Source: Mactra quadrangularis (taxonomy: Eukaryota > Mollusca > Bivalvia > Venerida > Mactridae). Taken from it: a stretch of DNA of 64,000 bases. Made by a program: the position numbers and the translations under genes. The stretch lies in the NCBI GenBank assembly GCA_025267735.1, contig CM046303.1:29364380-29428379 (forward strand), written 5' to 3'. Below, piece after piece: positions 42,973-53,577 of this stretch; within the stretch, counting starts at the first letter, position 1, and every line of letters begins with the position of its first letter. The notes beneath the pieces are model-generated. The model searched no databases. It was not told the DNA's origin and saw nothing but the letters and a program-made list of their open reading frames with translations.

Positions 42973-44939
42973 GAGTTACAGACGTTTCGACCCCAAGACG
43001 TTTCGACCCCAGGTTTGACGGAGACATTTCGACCCCAAGACGTTTTGACCCCACGACGTTTCGACCCCAGATGGTATTTTAGGTTAATTTTCGTATTTGT
43101 ATTGTATTTATGTACATTTTTTATATTTTTTGATAAAAGGTAGTTTGATTATCACATCTTAGAATTAGAATGTAATATTTTAGAAGATTTTAAAATGAAA
43201 AAAAAAACCGATTTATTAGGAAGAAAACAGACGTAAGAAAATGGAAGAGAGTGATCTGCTGCACCAAAAAATAACTACTTATTAGAACACACATATTAAT
43301 ATTTTTAGGAACTTGAATAATAATAAACAACAAACTTGATATTGTGTAAATTCATAATTTTATCATATGTTTAAATACTCAGAGATATATATACATATCT
43401 TGGAAAAGAAGTTTTTTATTATCTTATTATACAGATTCACAAATACACAAAATATTGAGAACAAACATAAATATTTAGTAATTCAATTTGTGTACACATA
43501 TAAGCAGTTACTAATATTATAAATATATATCATTAAAAAATAAATACTCATAAAAGTATATGATATTTACACATAACCTGGAAAAAAAGTTTTTTATTAA
43601 TATATTATACATATTCACAAATACACAAAATATTGAGAGCAAACATAAATATTTAGTAATTCATTTTGTGTACATATATAAGCAGTTACTAATATCATAA
43701 ATATATCATCAAATATATATATATATTCATCATATATATATATACATGTAGTAATCAAAATTAAATACTCACAAAAGAATATAATATTTACACATAATAT
43801 AAGCAGATATAAGCAGTTACTATAATATTATAAATATATATGTATATATATATACACACACACTTGAGAGTATTTGATACATCATCATCAAATATTAAAT
43901 ACTCACAAGTGTATATAATATTTACACATAACCTGGAAAATATTTGATTGTGAGGTAATTGACTTTAATACCAATGAAGTTTTCACATTATCAGTTTTTG
44001 TTTTTAAATTTACCATTTATTAATATATACAACTGTAGAAACAAAGATTTCAGTATTAATTAATCTTTTGTTAAAGTAGATAAATTTTAACGGTTATCGC
44101 AAACAAATGATGTTTAAAGGCATTCTTCAATTCACTTCAATAATCACATATACACTTTCAATTTCACAGTTTGTTTCTGTTCTATAGGGAAAGTTGGAGG
44201 AAATTATCGCTTATAACGTATACAAAAATATTCTATTGTAATTAAATTCGGGCTAAGTAATATCATGCTTTACAAAACATCCCCTTTTGAAGTTAAAATA
44301 CTTACCGCTTTGTATAATTGTTTAAGTAGATTTATTGATTGTATTTAACCTTTTCATATAATAGACCGATGTACGCTTATTACATAATATCGAAGTATAA
44401 TTCAAATCAACGTACTGAGTACTACTCATCTTTACATTCTTACATCATACATCAGGTCTTGAAATTATTGACACGTTCTTAGTTACTGTAAAAAGATATC
44501 AACAAGCAACATATTGATTCATCAACTTTAATAAATTTATCATATATGTAAAATAATGATAATATAAAGTTCTAGATCTAGATGTATAACTTCAATTTTA
44601 TTGATTTTCAAACTTTTAAGTGTATATAAGTTTACATGAATAAACATATTTATGCTCTTGGGTTGAAATACATCTACAACATCACGCTGCATGTCGATCA
44701 CAAACGCTGCAAAATAAAATAAAATGATGCAATGTCATAATTTCAATAATATAACGATTCATAATTATTTCGTATATAATTTTATTTATCATACATAATA
44801 GTATCTATAAACTGGGGTCGAAACGTCTCAAATCTGGGGTCGAAACGTCTCAACTCTGGGGTCGAAACGTCGTGGGGTCGAAATGTCTCCATAAAAGGCT
44901 TGGGGTCGAAACGTCTTGGGGTCGAAATGTCTTGCACCC
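42973..44939. mobile_element. Foldback-like element, arms built of GACGTTTCGACCCC repeats, 8-bp TSD
   Basis: The left arm (42973-43072) has five copies of GAC(G/A)TTT(C/T)GACCCC. The right arm (44815-44939) has six inverted copies. The arms match in their spacing, including the GGAGACATTTCGACCCC variant in each. GATGGCAC is duplicated exactly (42965-42972, 44940-44947). The middle is AT-rich, with a repeat of about 178 bp (GGAAAAGAAGTTTTTTATT at 43402 and GGAAAAAAAGTTTTTTATT at 43580) and TA microsatellites. The right end lies 331 bp from the GST-like start codon. Confidence 0.85.
43400..43950 (+). repeat. Degenerate tandem repeats and TA runs inside the foldback-like element
   Basis: TTATAAGCAGTTACTAATAT-like, ATACACAAAATATTGAG and AACCTGGAAAA phrases recur two to three times, with TATATA and CACACA runs at 43700-43870. 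Confidence 0.75.
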
Positions 44940-45270
44940 GATGGCACTGGCATGATGATGAACGTTTACCCAGCCTCAGGTTTATTGCGGTTTAGTGATT
45001 AGTCTTTACTTAGACGTGTCAACGTTTTAAAATAAATCAATCAGAAAAATCTCACCTTCAACTCGGTCTGTATATCTTAACCTCAACAAAATCTGAAATT
45101 CTAACGTCCAATTACAATAAAAAGTGCGAAGGGAAAGTGACAAACTCAAAAAGAAAAACTCAAATTAAGAAGGAATTTTACGTTTTCCTGAAGCAGGTGC
45201 AGCGTGTAAAATCTATCTCGTGAAAATCACACTCCAGATCATTCGGATCACTTTTGTTTTGTAAGTAAAA

Positions 45271-45427
45271 ATGACGAATTTAAGATTGCTCGGGTTATCA
45301 ACGGGCTTGTTTGCTTTATATGCAATGACATGGTTTTATCTGAAGAGAAAAAGACGTATAATACCATATATGAAGCTATACTGGTGTGATAAATCTCGTT
45401 CTAAACGTTGCGAATGGCTTTTGGCAG
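45271..45427 (+). CDS. GST-like exon 1 (residues 1-52)
   Basis: This exon carries the start ATG, the hydrophobic anchor and the first strand and helix of the GST fold (KLYWCDKSRSKRCEWLLA). It ends TTGGCAG|GTAAGT in phase 1. Only 119 bp separate it from the PDCL start codon. Confidence 0.85.
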
Positions 45428-48400
45428 GTAAGTTTGACAAAGTTATCTCCCTTTTGTAAATAAAGGGACATCATCCAGTTGACACCTTTTATGTTAATGA
45501 TTCATAGAATCAGTTAGCTCATTGTTCCTTATTTAAGATTTTTGAGATGGCATTAAGTTTAGACGATAAGCTTCTTGGGGAAAAGGTTGAAAATTACTGT
45601 AGTAGCAGTGAGGACGAAAGAGACGACGAGGAAACTGATGGGGAGAGTAGGAGAGAGAATAGCAGCAAACCTACATTTGTACCAGAGGCTAAACTTGAGA
45701 CAGAATATAATGGTAGAAGTGCTAATACTGGACCTAAAGGTGTTATCAATGATTGGAGGGAGTTCAAGCGTCTTGAAACTGAACAAAGAGAGGAACAAGA
45801 AAATGAACGTCACAAAATGATGAAAAAATTACAGATGACATGCAGGTTAGTATTAATTTCCTTCCTGTTTGTGTTCTAACTACATGTTGGTGTAGTCCTA
45901 TACGAACATTCTCCTATGCAACAAAAAAAAATTGTGCTAATGATAAAAAAGTTACATAGGGTCTTATTTTTACGACGACATGTACGTGGAAGCTGCCAGG
46001 CTAGCCCAGTCAGTTAAGCACAAGTCTTCACATTGAGGGGTCTTGGGCCCTATTTCCATGCCAGGCTTACTTTATAGAGTTTGGTCATTTGTACAGGACA
46101 GCTTGCATTCAATCTCATACCATTGATTCTGACTCATGTAGTGCAGTAGCCAGCCACTGGGGGTAGTATACATGTAGTTACTGGCAGCTAAATCCAGGAA
46201 CATGAAGTTTGTGTAAAAAAAATCTAGCAAGGTTAAGTTTATTTTAAGATGACAATTTATTTACTTTATTTCCTTTATTTCTAGCAAGTAGCATTAATAT
46301 TAGGCTGGAGTATGTGAATGAAAATAGTAATGTTGCTAAAAAGATTATTTACCTGTTGTTTTTGTTTCAGATCTCATCTAGATGATGAGGCAGAGAAGAA
46401 GAAAGATGAAGAATTCATGCATCAACTGGAAGACATAGAAGATGAATTTCTTAATGAATATCGTAGAAAAAGAATTGAAGAAATGAGGAAAGCTCTGGAA
46501 ACAGTTCCAAAGTTTGGTCAAGTTATTGCTTTAGATAAATCAAATTTTGTTGACGCCATAGACAAGGAAAAGTCAGGAGTTAAAATTATAGTTCATGTTT
46601 TCGAGGACCGTGTTGAAGCATGTGAATCTATGGATGGCTGTATTAAATGTTTAGCTAAAGAATATCCACACATAAAATTTTGTAAGATTAAAGCAACTGA
46701 AGCTTGTCTTAGTAGAAACTTCTCAGTTAGTGGTGTACCTGCCTTACTGATTTATAAAAATGGAGAATTAATTGGTAATTATATACGCCTTTCTGATGAA
46801 TTTGGTGAAGAGTTTTATGCTACTGAAGTAGAAAGCTTTTTACAAGAGCATGGAATGTTACCACATATAGAAAAGAAAGTAATTAGAGATAAATATACTG
46901 GTGAAGTTAGAGGTGTGCTACCTGATGATGATGATGATGACGATGATGATGATTTGATCAGCTAAATCTTAATTAAGTGTTTAGTTATTAACTGAATATA
47001 GTTATAATATCTTGGTCATTTTTTTCTATTTCAGTTACATGTGTATTTGTTTGACAGTTTTGTAACATTTTTCTAAAGAAAGTTTTTATTAAACTTGATC
47101 ATTATATGATTATACATGTAATTTATAACAATATACCTTTTTTAGTACCATATTTGTCTAATTTAGACCAATAATCAGGGCTCGAATTTTACAAAAAAAT
47201 GGGACTTGCAATTTTTTGCGAGTTGATTTTATTTTAACTCACAAAATAAAAAAAATCACTCACATTTTTTTTCTCCAAATTTTTTACTCTAAGAACAGTG
47301 CAAGATTTTAAGTCTCCCAATTTACTTAGAAATTGAAAACAACTCACATATTTGGGTCATTTACACGATCTATTAATTGATCTTAACCACAATTGGACAT
47401 AGTTGCTACCAGCTAGGGTATCATAGTTTGGCAGGTTTGCAGATGTAACTTTTCAATACATCAAAGTTAAGCTTTTGATGTCAGTGACATGTATACTCAT
47501 GATGCTCATTGTATCATATAGCGATACAGGCAAGTAAAGCAAAAAAATCTTACTACATGTATCAATCTATGTGGCCATACCAATGCTGATTTGAAACTTA
47601 TTAGTTTAGACAGTAATACTTGGCAGGAATTTCAACACATGAAAATTTGCAAGTTAAATTAAAGTTTCTCGCAATTTCCAAAATCCACTGGCATTTTGCG
47701 AGTAGGCGAGATTAAATTCGAGCCCTGCCAATAATAATAATTGAGAATGTCTGTCACATTTATTTTTGGGTTTATATAATACACATTTTATGCTTACTTT
47801 TGTGTTTCTGTTGTTTAGTATTGCCCATGGAAATAGTTGTGTAATATTTTTTATATAATTGTACCTTTAAAACTTTTGAGTATACATGTAGATAAACTAA
47901 GCTCAGCAAGCCTAAATATACACATATTTAATTTGATATTTGTTCATCTAAGGAAATTTTTGAAAGCTCATATTTGTTCACATAAAACCGAAGCAAAAAT
48001 ACTAACTTACTTAAACTTAGGTTTAATAAAGTTATGATAAGTTAAAGTTTAACTATTATTGAAAAATGATAAATATATGTTCAAGAGTGATTAACTGTTC
48101 ATTGTAATTTATAGAAATTCTAAATTGGAATGATAAGATTTGGTGCAAAGGAATATCTATCTATTTATCTATCTGTATATTCTGCTTGACTCTCCTTTGG
48201 GGTATTACCTGCAGGTGCATGTCAGTGCAAGAATAAAGTTAGAGTTTTAAATAACAAGAAAGAACAGGGGTAAAAAGTTAATTTGTGTTTAAAAAGACCA
48301 CAACAAATTGATCATATGTTCTATGGATTCGCTCGCACCTTAATTTTGACATTTTTTACAAAAAAATATTTTTATTTCCTCGCTTGCTCATAAAAATTTG

Positions 48401-51400
48401 GTCAATATGCTATATAAATCAAGTGTATAAAGACTTTTTTTTAAAAAAATTGTCGCTGGCCTCATTTTTTTTTCCAGAAAAATCCGTAGAACACATGATC
48501 AACTTGTTGTGGCCTTAGTGTGAATCTGCCTGAATGTAAATTGATGCATATGTCTGGTTCTTCTAAATGGTTGTATAAGATAGGATGGAATTTGGATTTC
48601 TATGAAACCATGGACAATTTTTTTTAAGAACTTACATAGTCTTGTAGTGGTTCTTCTAGAATATAACAAGCACCTGGGCGATCCACCATTATGTAATCGA
48701 CAGTATCTCGTGACAGAACATACATTATTTCCATTGTTATTTATGAAAAAATAAGAACTTTTTATCATGGTGTACGAATCTTATCACATCATTTCACATT
48801 CATGGTATACTGATATTATTCAACGCTAAAATTTGTTTTTTGTTTATCTACAGGAAACCTTAATCAAATTAGAATTGATGTATTTGAGTATAATTAGTTC
48901 CTACATGTCATTTAGTGTAAAATGACAATACAGATGTATTATTGATTGTAATTGTCATTTATTCTTATTTTATGTTCTTTTTTCATTCTACTGCTCAAAT
49001 GGATTGACTTGTGTAAGAACTAAGTAGCTGTACTATGCCTATAAACAAATTCTTGTTCAGAGACCTCAGTTGTTGGGGTTTTTTTTACATATTTTATATT
49101 GGTTTTGTAAAGATTATTTGTATTGTATGAAAAACAAAATGAAAATAAAAACACTATTAATAAAACAATAAAATACTGATATTTTCTTCTTATTTAGCAG
49201 TAAATAACACATACCATTTTGACGGGTTGACTCAAAACTTGTCTAAGTACTGAATTATTTATATGTTGGTAGACCAATTGACCCATTTGCTTTTTTTGCA
49301 TCATTTTCATAATTAAATCTAGTATTGTGTGACAATATTAACCTGAGCTTGAACTACCTAATTATAATAATAAATGATTACACACTTCACTACATTAAAT
49401 TGTGGAGTCTCTGTATGCATGTATATGGTTATACATGTACACATGTTTATAAGAACCTTTGTGACTATAAATCAATTTTGTAAACATAGCATGTTATTGT
49501 ACATTTAATTTTGGACACATTAGTTTTGGGGGAAACAAGTTTCAAAGTATTTATTCTTATGAAAACAAAATCAACTGTTTAGTATGTGTATTTTTGAAAG
49601 CTTCGGAAAGCCCGATTTATAAACAAAAATAGACTGTAAATACATAGTTTAATATATGCTTACATAGAGGTCAAGCTCAGGTTAATATTGTCGGACTTAA
49701 TACATCTTTCATTATTCTTCTGTAGTAAATAAAGACTTGTTTTGATCTGACCCATCAACATACCATGACCCTTCATATAAGAAATCAGACAGTTTGGTAC
49801 AGAGGATGGCTGGAAGGCTAGTACTTGTACATTTAGGACATTGTTATCAGGCTATTGGAAAGGAGCATTAAAAAATCAAATCATTTTTTTAAAAATTCTT
49901 TTGAGGGACAGAGCTCAGCATTATAGGTTTGGGCAAGTAAAATATACAACTGGTTGTCCAACTGGGCAACCTACTTTAAAAATTCATGTCAAGCCCTGAT
50001 GAACATTACCACATACTGGGCAATTATCAGAAAATGATTTGTTGATGATATAGTCTTAATATACATACATTGTATTTTATGACCTGTAGATGTCTGACCC
50101 ACTCTTATTTATTGGTAAATAAAAAAGTAGATCATTGCCTCCAATGTACATAGAGGTAGAACACTTGATCAGAATTTGATTCCATCTCATATATACAAAC
50201 CAAAAGTTTGAAGACAAAGAATTTTGATAATTATTTTTGAAGAATCATTATTACTAATATATTTAAATATGATTTGTGAATAAAATGAAAACAAATTTCA
50301 CGAATGCAGCACATTTATAAGATTCAGCATCTGACATCCTAAAGCCTTCAAAACCAAGTTTATTGTAATTATTTTCAATAACAAAGCTTATATGTTATTT
50401 TTGTAATCTCATTTATAATTATGATGATAACCAAAAAATAAAGCAAGACTAAAAAGCATTTCAAAATAAACAGTTACCAAGTTCTAAATAAATGCTTCAG
50501 TATGGCCTACAAAGTGTAAATGTCTCCAAACTTTTGGTGGGTTCTGTATATCCTATAGATTACTGTTTTAGGATCTCCCTACTAGTCCCTAGAGATGGTG
50601 TGCTTGACAAAATGATGTAAAATAAGCAAGTGACAAATTTTATATACTTTTAATTGGATTGAGTTTGGTAAACGTTTCTACAAATAATACAATCTCATTT
50701 GGAAAGATTAATTGAAAACTGGTAAAAGAAAAGTGGCAACCTAAGGTTGCATGTTAAAAGTGAGTCAGCCTCTCAGTCTGTAGTTGTTGATATGCAGGTA
50801 AAATCCAAATAAAGAAATACTTGCATAGAAAGAATATAGATGTAAGTATTGTTATGGTACTCTATTCTTGGCCAACGAATATACATGTATATGACGTTTT
50901 GTCGATTTTAATTTTAACCAACCAAGTCAGCTCTATCAGAAGCATGACTGATTATCAATCCAGGGGTCATAATTTAATTGAGCCTAGGTTTGAACTTACA
51001 TAACTTAATTGTAGGAGTTTGGTCATGAAATTTCTACATCCATTTATCTGTCTCTGCATTAAGAAGATCAGTAGCCAGCCACTAGCAAGGATATGTGATA
51101 AGAACTGGGTTAAAAGCCAGGATACAGAGATTCAGGCCTGTCCAGAGACAATGATGGAACCATCAAAATAAGACTTAAGTTAGTTGAAACATGGAATAAA
51201 GCACAATATATTACATAATGTTCTAATACTTTAATTTCAGAACTTGGTGCTATAAACAATGTTGAATTAATTGAAATGGATCCAAAAACTGAATGTGAGG
51301 AAATATTATCAGTGTATAGACAAATACATCCACATTGTACTGTACCGTGTCTACAGATAGACAATAAACAACCAATCATAGAGTCTGGTGCTATATGTCA

Positions 51401-53577
51401 ATATCTAGCTGATCTCTATGGTAACCTGGGACCAGAACTTGATGCAGAAGCCTATTATAAGTAATTTTTAATTATTTAATAATTATGATATTGGTTGACA
51501 GCAAATCTGTCATTTCCTTCACTCGGAATGTTAGGTTACAACAACAAAATTGTTAGAACTATATTTTTCGATATAACAAAAGCTTAAGTCAGTTTTAAAT
51601 GAAACATTTTTTTCAATAGTGTGTGTGACCCCATTAACCCGAATGATTTCGGTGCTCCTTTTACCCACGATGCTACAAGTTTGCAAAGGAATCTAGCCGG
51701 AAGACCAGAAAACTCATTTGGGTCATTGGGGTCACACACACTATTGAAAAAAATGTTTCATTATAAAACTGACACAACGCAATCATTTGTAACTTGCAAA
51801 TCCTCTATGTCAATTTTCAACACATTACTGTACCGACAGAACTGACTCAAATATCACAATTCTTTTTTTTATTCATTGCATAATATCATTCTCTTTCTTA
51901 CGATACCAAATGTATGAGTGTGCAATAACAAACAAAAAAGATATGGTTTTTGTAGACCGGACAAGACTTTTGTCCATTAGTATACATATAATGTAGCTGC
52001 TGGCTAACTCAGTTGGGCACAAGTCTTCTGATTGAGGGGTAGTACATTGGATGCCTGGGCAGCTAGGTCATGAAATAATTTCTGCTGCCATTCTTGATCC
52101 TACCACTGATTCTAAATCATGTAGGGCAGTTGTCAGTCATTGAGGAAAGTATGCTTTCTTAGTAACTGGTTGTCAGCTAAATCCAGAGAATTAGTTTTAG
52201 TGAGTAGGTTGACTGACCACTGTGATATGATCTAAACAATGTGTTACAGTGTGAAACCCATCCAAAGACAAAAAAAAACTGCATTTTGTTATTACATGTA
52301 TTATATTTTTAGTTGGATATCATATAGTACCTCAACATTAGATGATGTGATGGAGCAATTAATGATACAATGGAATATTACTGATAAAAGAAAACAAGAC
52401 AGAAGACTTATCAATAAATTGATGAAAAAATTTCGAACATTTTGTAAATATTTCACTAGAACCATGTATGGAAGAGACTACATTTGTGGTGATAGGTAGG
52501 CTGTATTTTATATTATTTTCATATTCATATGAAGGGGTTATGAGTTCAAAACCCACCCAGGGGGTACCACCCTTCCATGAAAATTTGACAATTATGTCAA
52601 TTTTCCTCCATTAATAAGGTATATGAAGAAGTTTCGGCCTTGTGGAAGAGTAGGTGAGTATACTGATTGTAGACAAAGGGTCCAGGAAAGCTACGTTAGG
52701 TGTGCTGGACGCCATAAAATAACCAAAATGTGTTGACATGGCATTAAACCCAGTATAAAAAATCATTGGATTAGGCTTGAAGTTGATTTGCAAAGATAAG
52801 GTAAAAATGATCACTTATACCCCCAGCTGAAACACTGTGGTAAATATTTGCCGAGGACTCAATCTTGGATTTGCAAACAAGGTGCAAATCATATTGTTGC
52901 ATAGAGCTTGCATTACAAAAAAGCACATTTTTTAAAATTACATGTACTAGGTTTCACAACTGACTCAATATATAATACTTTATCAAATGATAAACTGGGT
53001 CAGTGGTGCAGAAGACTATAAGCAAGAGATCAAATACAATGTCTTGAAGGGGTTGCTAGTTAGAGACTCAGCCAGGAAGGCTATACCTTTCTAGGAAATT
53101 CAACAATAATGTAGATTTCCCTCCATTAATAACACTGATTATAGACTAAGGTACAAAAATTGAGAAGATGCAGCTTTGCAATCATGTGGAAGAATGAGTA
53201 CTGATTATAGACTAAGGTACAAGAAAGCTTGGTTAGGTGAGCTGGCTGCAGCAAAATGTCAATAATTTGCATTATCCTTTATCTCTGTAATTAAAGACAA
53301 AACAGGGTCAAGTACAATGCATGTACATATATATGTTGTCTTAAAGAGTTACCTCCCTTTGTTATTTAAATACATTGTACAGTGATGTAATTTAATTACT
53401 CAATGCTTTTTTTGTCTTTTTTTCAGATTTACAGCAGCAGACTGTGTGCTAGGATATAATTTATGGTGGGCTAAACAAATGAGAAATGGTGTTTTATTAG
53501 ATGATTACCCAGTCATTCTGGAGTATTATGAGAGATTGAGTTACAGAATCAGTTTCCAGAGAGTGTTTTACTTTTAG
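45271..53577 (+). CDS. Membrane-anchored glutathione S-transferase-like protein, four exons
   Basis: Exons 45271-45427, 51241-51460, 52313-52495 and 53427-53577 give 711 nt (236 residues plus stop) with GT-AG borders and consistent phases (1, 2, 2). The N-terminal thioredoxin-like GST domain is clear: KLYWCDKSRSKRCEWLLAEL across the first joint, the cis-proline in TVPCL (Pro88) and IIESGAICQYLADLYG (glutathione-binding Glu100-Ser101). The all-helical C-terminal domain includes WISYSTSTLDDVM and FTAADCVLGYNLWWAK, a typical N-capping region. Unlike cytosolic GSTs it begins with a hydrophobic segment (about residues 8-24) followed by KRKRR, suggesting an N-terminal anchor with the enzyme facing the cytosol. 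I infer glutathione transferase or peroxidase-type activity; the class and substrate are unknown. The first intron contains a whole other gene (PDCL). Confidence 0.88.
45547..45845 (+). CDS. PDCL: PDCL exon 1 (residues 1-99)
   Basis: Start ATG is in TTTTTGAGATGG. A possible acceptor (CCTTATTTAAG) lies just 9 nt upstream, so an additional 5' noncoding exon is possible. The exon contains the acidic N-terminus and the conserved G-beta-gamma binding helix. Confidence 0.93.
45547..46965 (+). CDS. PDCL: Phosducin-like protein (PhLP1), two exons, nested in the GST-like intron 1
   Basis: Exons 45547-45845 and 46371-46965 join in phase 2 (TGCAG|GTTAGT and TTTCAG|ATCTCAT) to give 297 residues, against about 301 in human. 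PhLP1 is a cytosolic co-chaperone that works with CCT to fold G-beta and assemble G-beta-gamma dimers. The sequence begins LDDKLLGEKVENYCSSSEDE, then has the diagnostic helix TGPKGVINDWREFKRLETEQ (about residues 64-83), CRSHLDDE at the exon joint, and a thioredoxin-like domain (about 147-262) with SVSGVPALLIYKNGELIGN. The SSSEDE cluster near residue 19 is the kind of site CK2 phosphorylates in relatives. The tail ends in ten aspartates (285-294) encoded by a GAT-rich microsatellite. It lies on the same strand as its host gene. Confidence 0.95.
45988..46215 (+). mobile_element. SINE family A, decayed, in the PDCL intron
   Basis: GCTGCCAGGCTAGCCCAGTC (box A-like), AAGTCTTCACATTGAGGGGT and GAGTTTGGTCAT, then GCAGTAGCCAGCCACTG and GGCAGCTAAATCCAGG follow the order of the copy at 54202. 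Confidence 0.65.
46371..46965 (+). CDS. PDCL: PDCL exon 2 with stop (residues 100-297)
   Basis: It begins after a long pyrimidine tract and CAG. It encodes a coiled-coil-like charged stretch, the thioredoxin-fold domain and the poly-Asp tail; TAA is at 46963-46965. An ATTAAA at about 47088 is a candidate polyadenylation signal. Confidence 0.94.
47176..47727. mobile_element. hAT-type MITE with perfect 8-bp TSD
   Basis: CAGGGCTCGAATTT at the left and AAATTCGAGCCCTG at the right, flanked by CCAATAAT on both sides (47168-47175, 47728-47735). Length 552 bp. Ends carry repeated TTTTGCGAGT-like blocks. Just downstream of PDCL. Confidence 0.85.
48299..48512. mobile_element. Short MITE with 32-bp inverted ends
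   Basis: CCACAACAAATTGATCATAT-GTTCTATGGATT is matched inverted by AATCCGTAGAACACATGATC-AACTTGTTGTGG. Length 214 bp. Confidence 0.75.
48636..48734 (-). CDS. Possible orphan coding exon of unknown gene
   Basis: On the minus strand an ATG at 48734 opens 33 codons reading MEIMYVLSRDTVDYIMVD and then RPGACYILEEPLQDY, followed directly by a good donor, TAT|GTAAGT. The composition looks like real protein, and an in-frame stop lies upstream. I do not recognise the family and found no partner exon. It could be a remnant of a mobile element inside the GST-like intron 1. Confidence 0.25.
49327..49697. mobile_element. MITE, copy 2 of the family at 10558-10945
   Basis: ACAATATTAACCTGAGCTTG at the left and CAAGCTCAGGTTAATATTGT at the right are perfect inverted repeats. 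The interior matches copy 1 in the same orientation. Confidence 0.8.
50194..50548. mobile_element. Tc1/mariner-type MITE, copy 2
   Basis: TACAAACCAAAAGTTTGAAG at the left and CAAACTTTTGGTGGGTTCTG-TA at the right. The body is the complement of 15104-15431 (for example CCTACAAAGTGTAAATGTCT). In the GST-like intron 1. Confidence 0.7.
51241..51460 (+). CDS. GST-like exon 2 (residues 53-125)
   Basis: It begins after TTTAATTTCAG and completes Glu53 to give LLAELG across the joint. It holds the rest of the N-terminal domain: VPCL and ESGAICQYLADLYG. The donor is TATAA|GTAATT in phase 2; reading on would hit TAA one codon later. Confidence 0.9.
51588..51773. repeat. Foldback element with about 60-bp arms
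   Basis: GTCAGTTTTAAATGAAACAT ... TTCAATAGTGTGTGTGACCC is inverted at the right (GGGTCACACACACTATTGAA ... ATGTTTCATTATAAAACTGAC). The 74-codon frame across it is a by-product. In the GST-like intron 2. Confidence 0.8.
51991..52266 (+). mobile_element. tRNA-derived SINE, family A
   Basis: GCTGGCTAACTCAGTTGGGC (box A), AAGTCTTCTGATTGAGGGGT, then TAGGTCATGAAATAATTTCT, GTAGGGCAGTTGTCAGTCAT and GTAGGTTGACTGACCACTGT. In the GST-like intron 2, ending about 46 bp before exon 3. Confidence 0.75.
52313..52495 (+). CDS. GST-like exon 3 (residues 126-186)
   Basis: It begins after ATTTTTAG and encodes the first helices of the C-terminal domain, WISYSTSTLDDVMEQLM, followed by a lysine-rich helix and YICGD. 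It ends GATAG|GTAGGC in phase 2. Confidence 0.88.
52505..52722 (+). mobile_element. SINE, family C
   Basis: GGGGTTATGAGTTCAAAACC (box B-like), CCTTCCATGAAAATTTGACA, TTTTCCTCCATTAATAAGGT and GCCTTGTGGAAGAGTAGGTG; complement of the copies at 15488 and 27560. It begins about 10 bp after the exon 3 donor of the GST-like gene. Confidence 0.7.
53040..53262 (+). mobile_element. SINE, family C, rearranged
   Basis: CCTTTCTAGGAAATTCAACA, TTTCCCTCCATTAATAA and two copies of CTGATTATAGACTAAGGTAC, then GTTAGGTGAGCTGGCTGC. A decayed relative of 52505-52722 with a small internal duplication. Confidence 0.6.
53427..53577 (+). CDS. GST-like exon 4 with stop (residues 187-236)
   Basis: It begins after TTTTTTTCAG and encodes RFTAADCVLGYNLWWAKQ and DYPVILEYYERLSYR, the end of the GST C-terminal helical domain, then FQRVFYF and TAG at 53575-53577. 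Confidence 0.9.

Noticed and set aside
42925..43143. 72-codon frame with repeated FRPQDV and TPRRFDP
   Set aside because: It is the GACGTTTCGACCCC arm of a transposable element translated.
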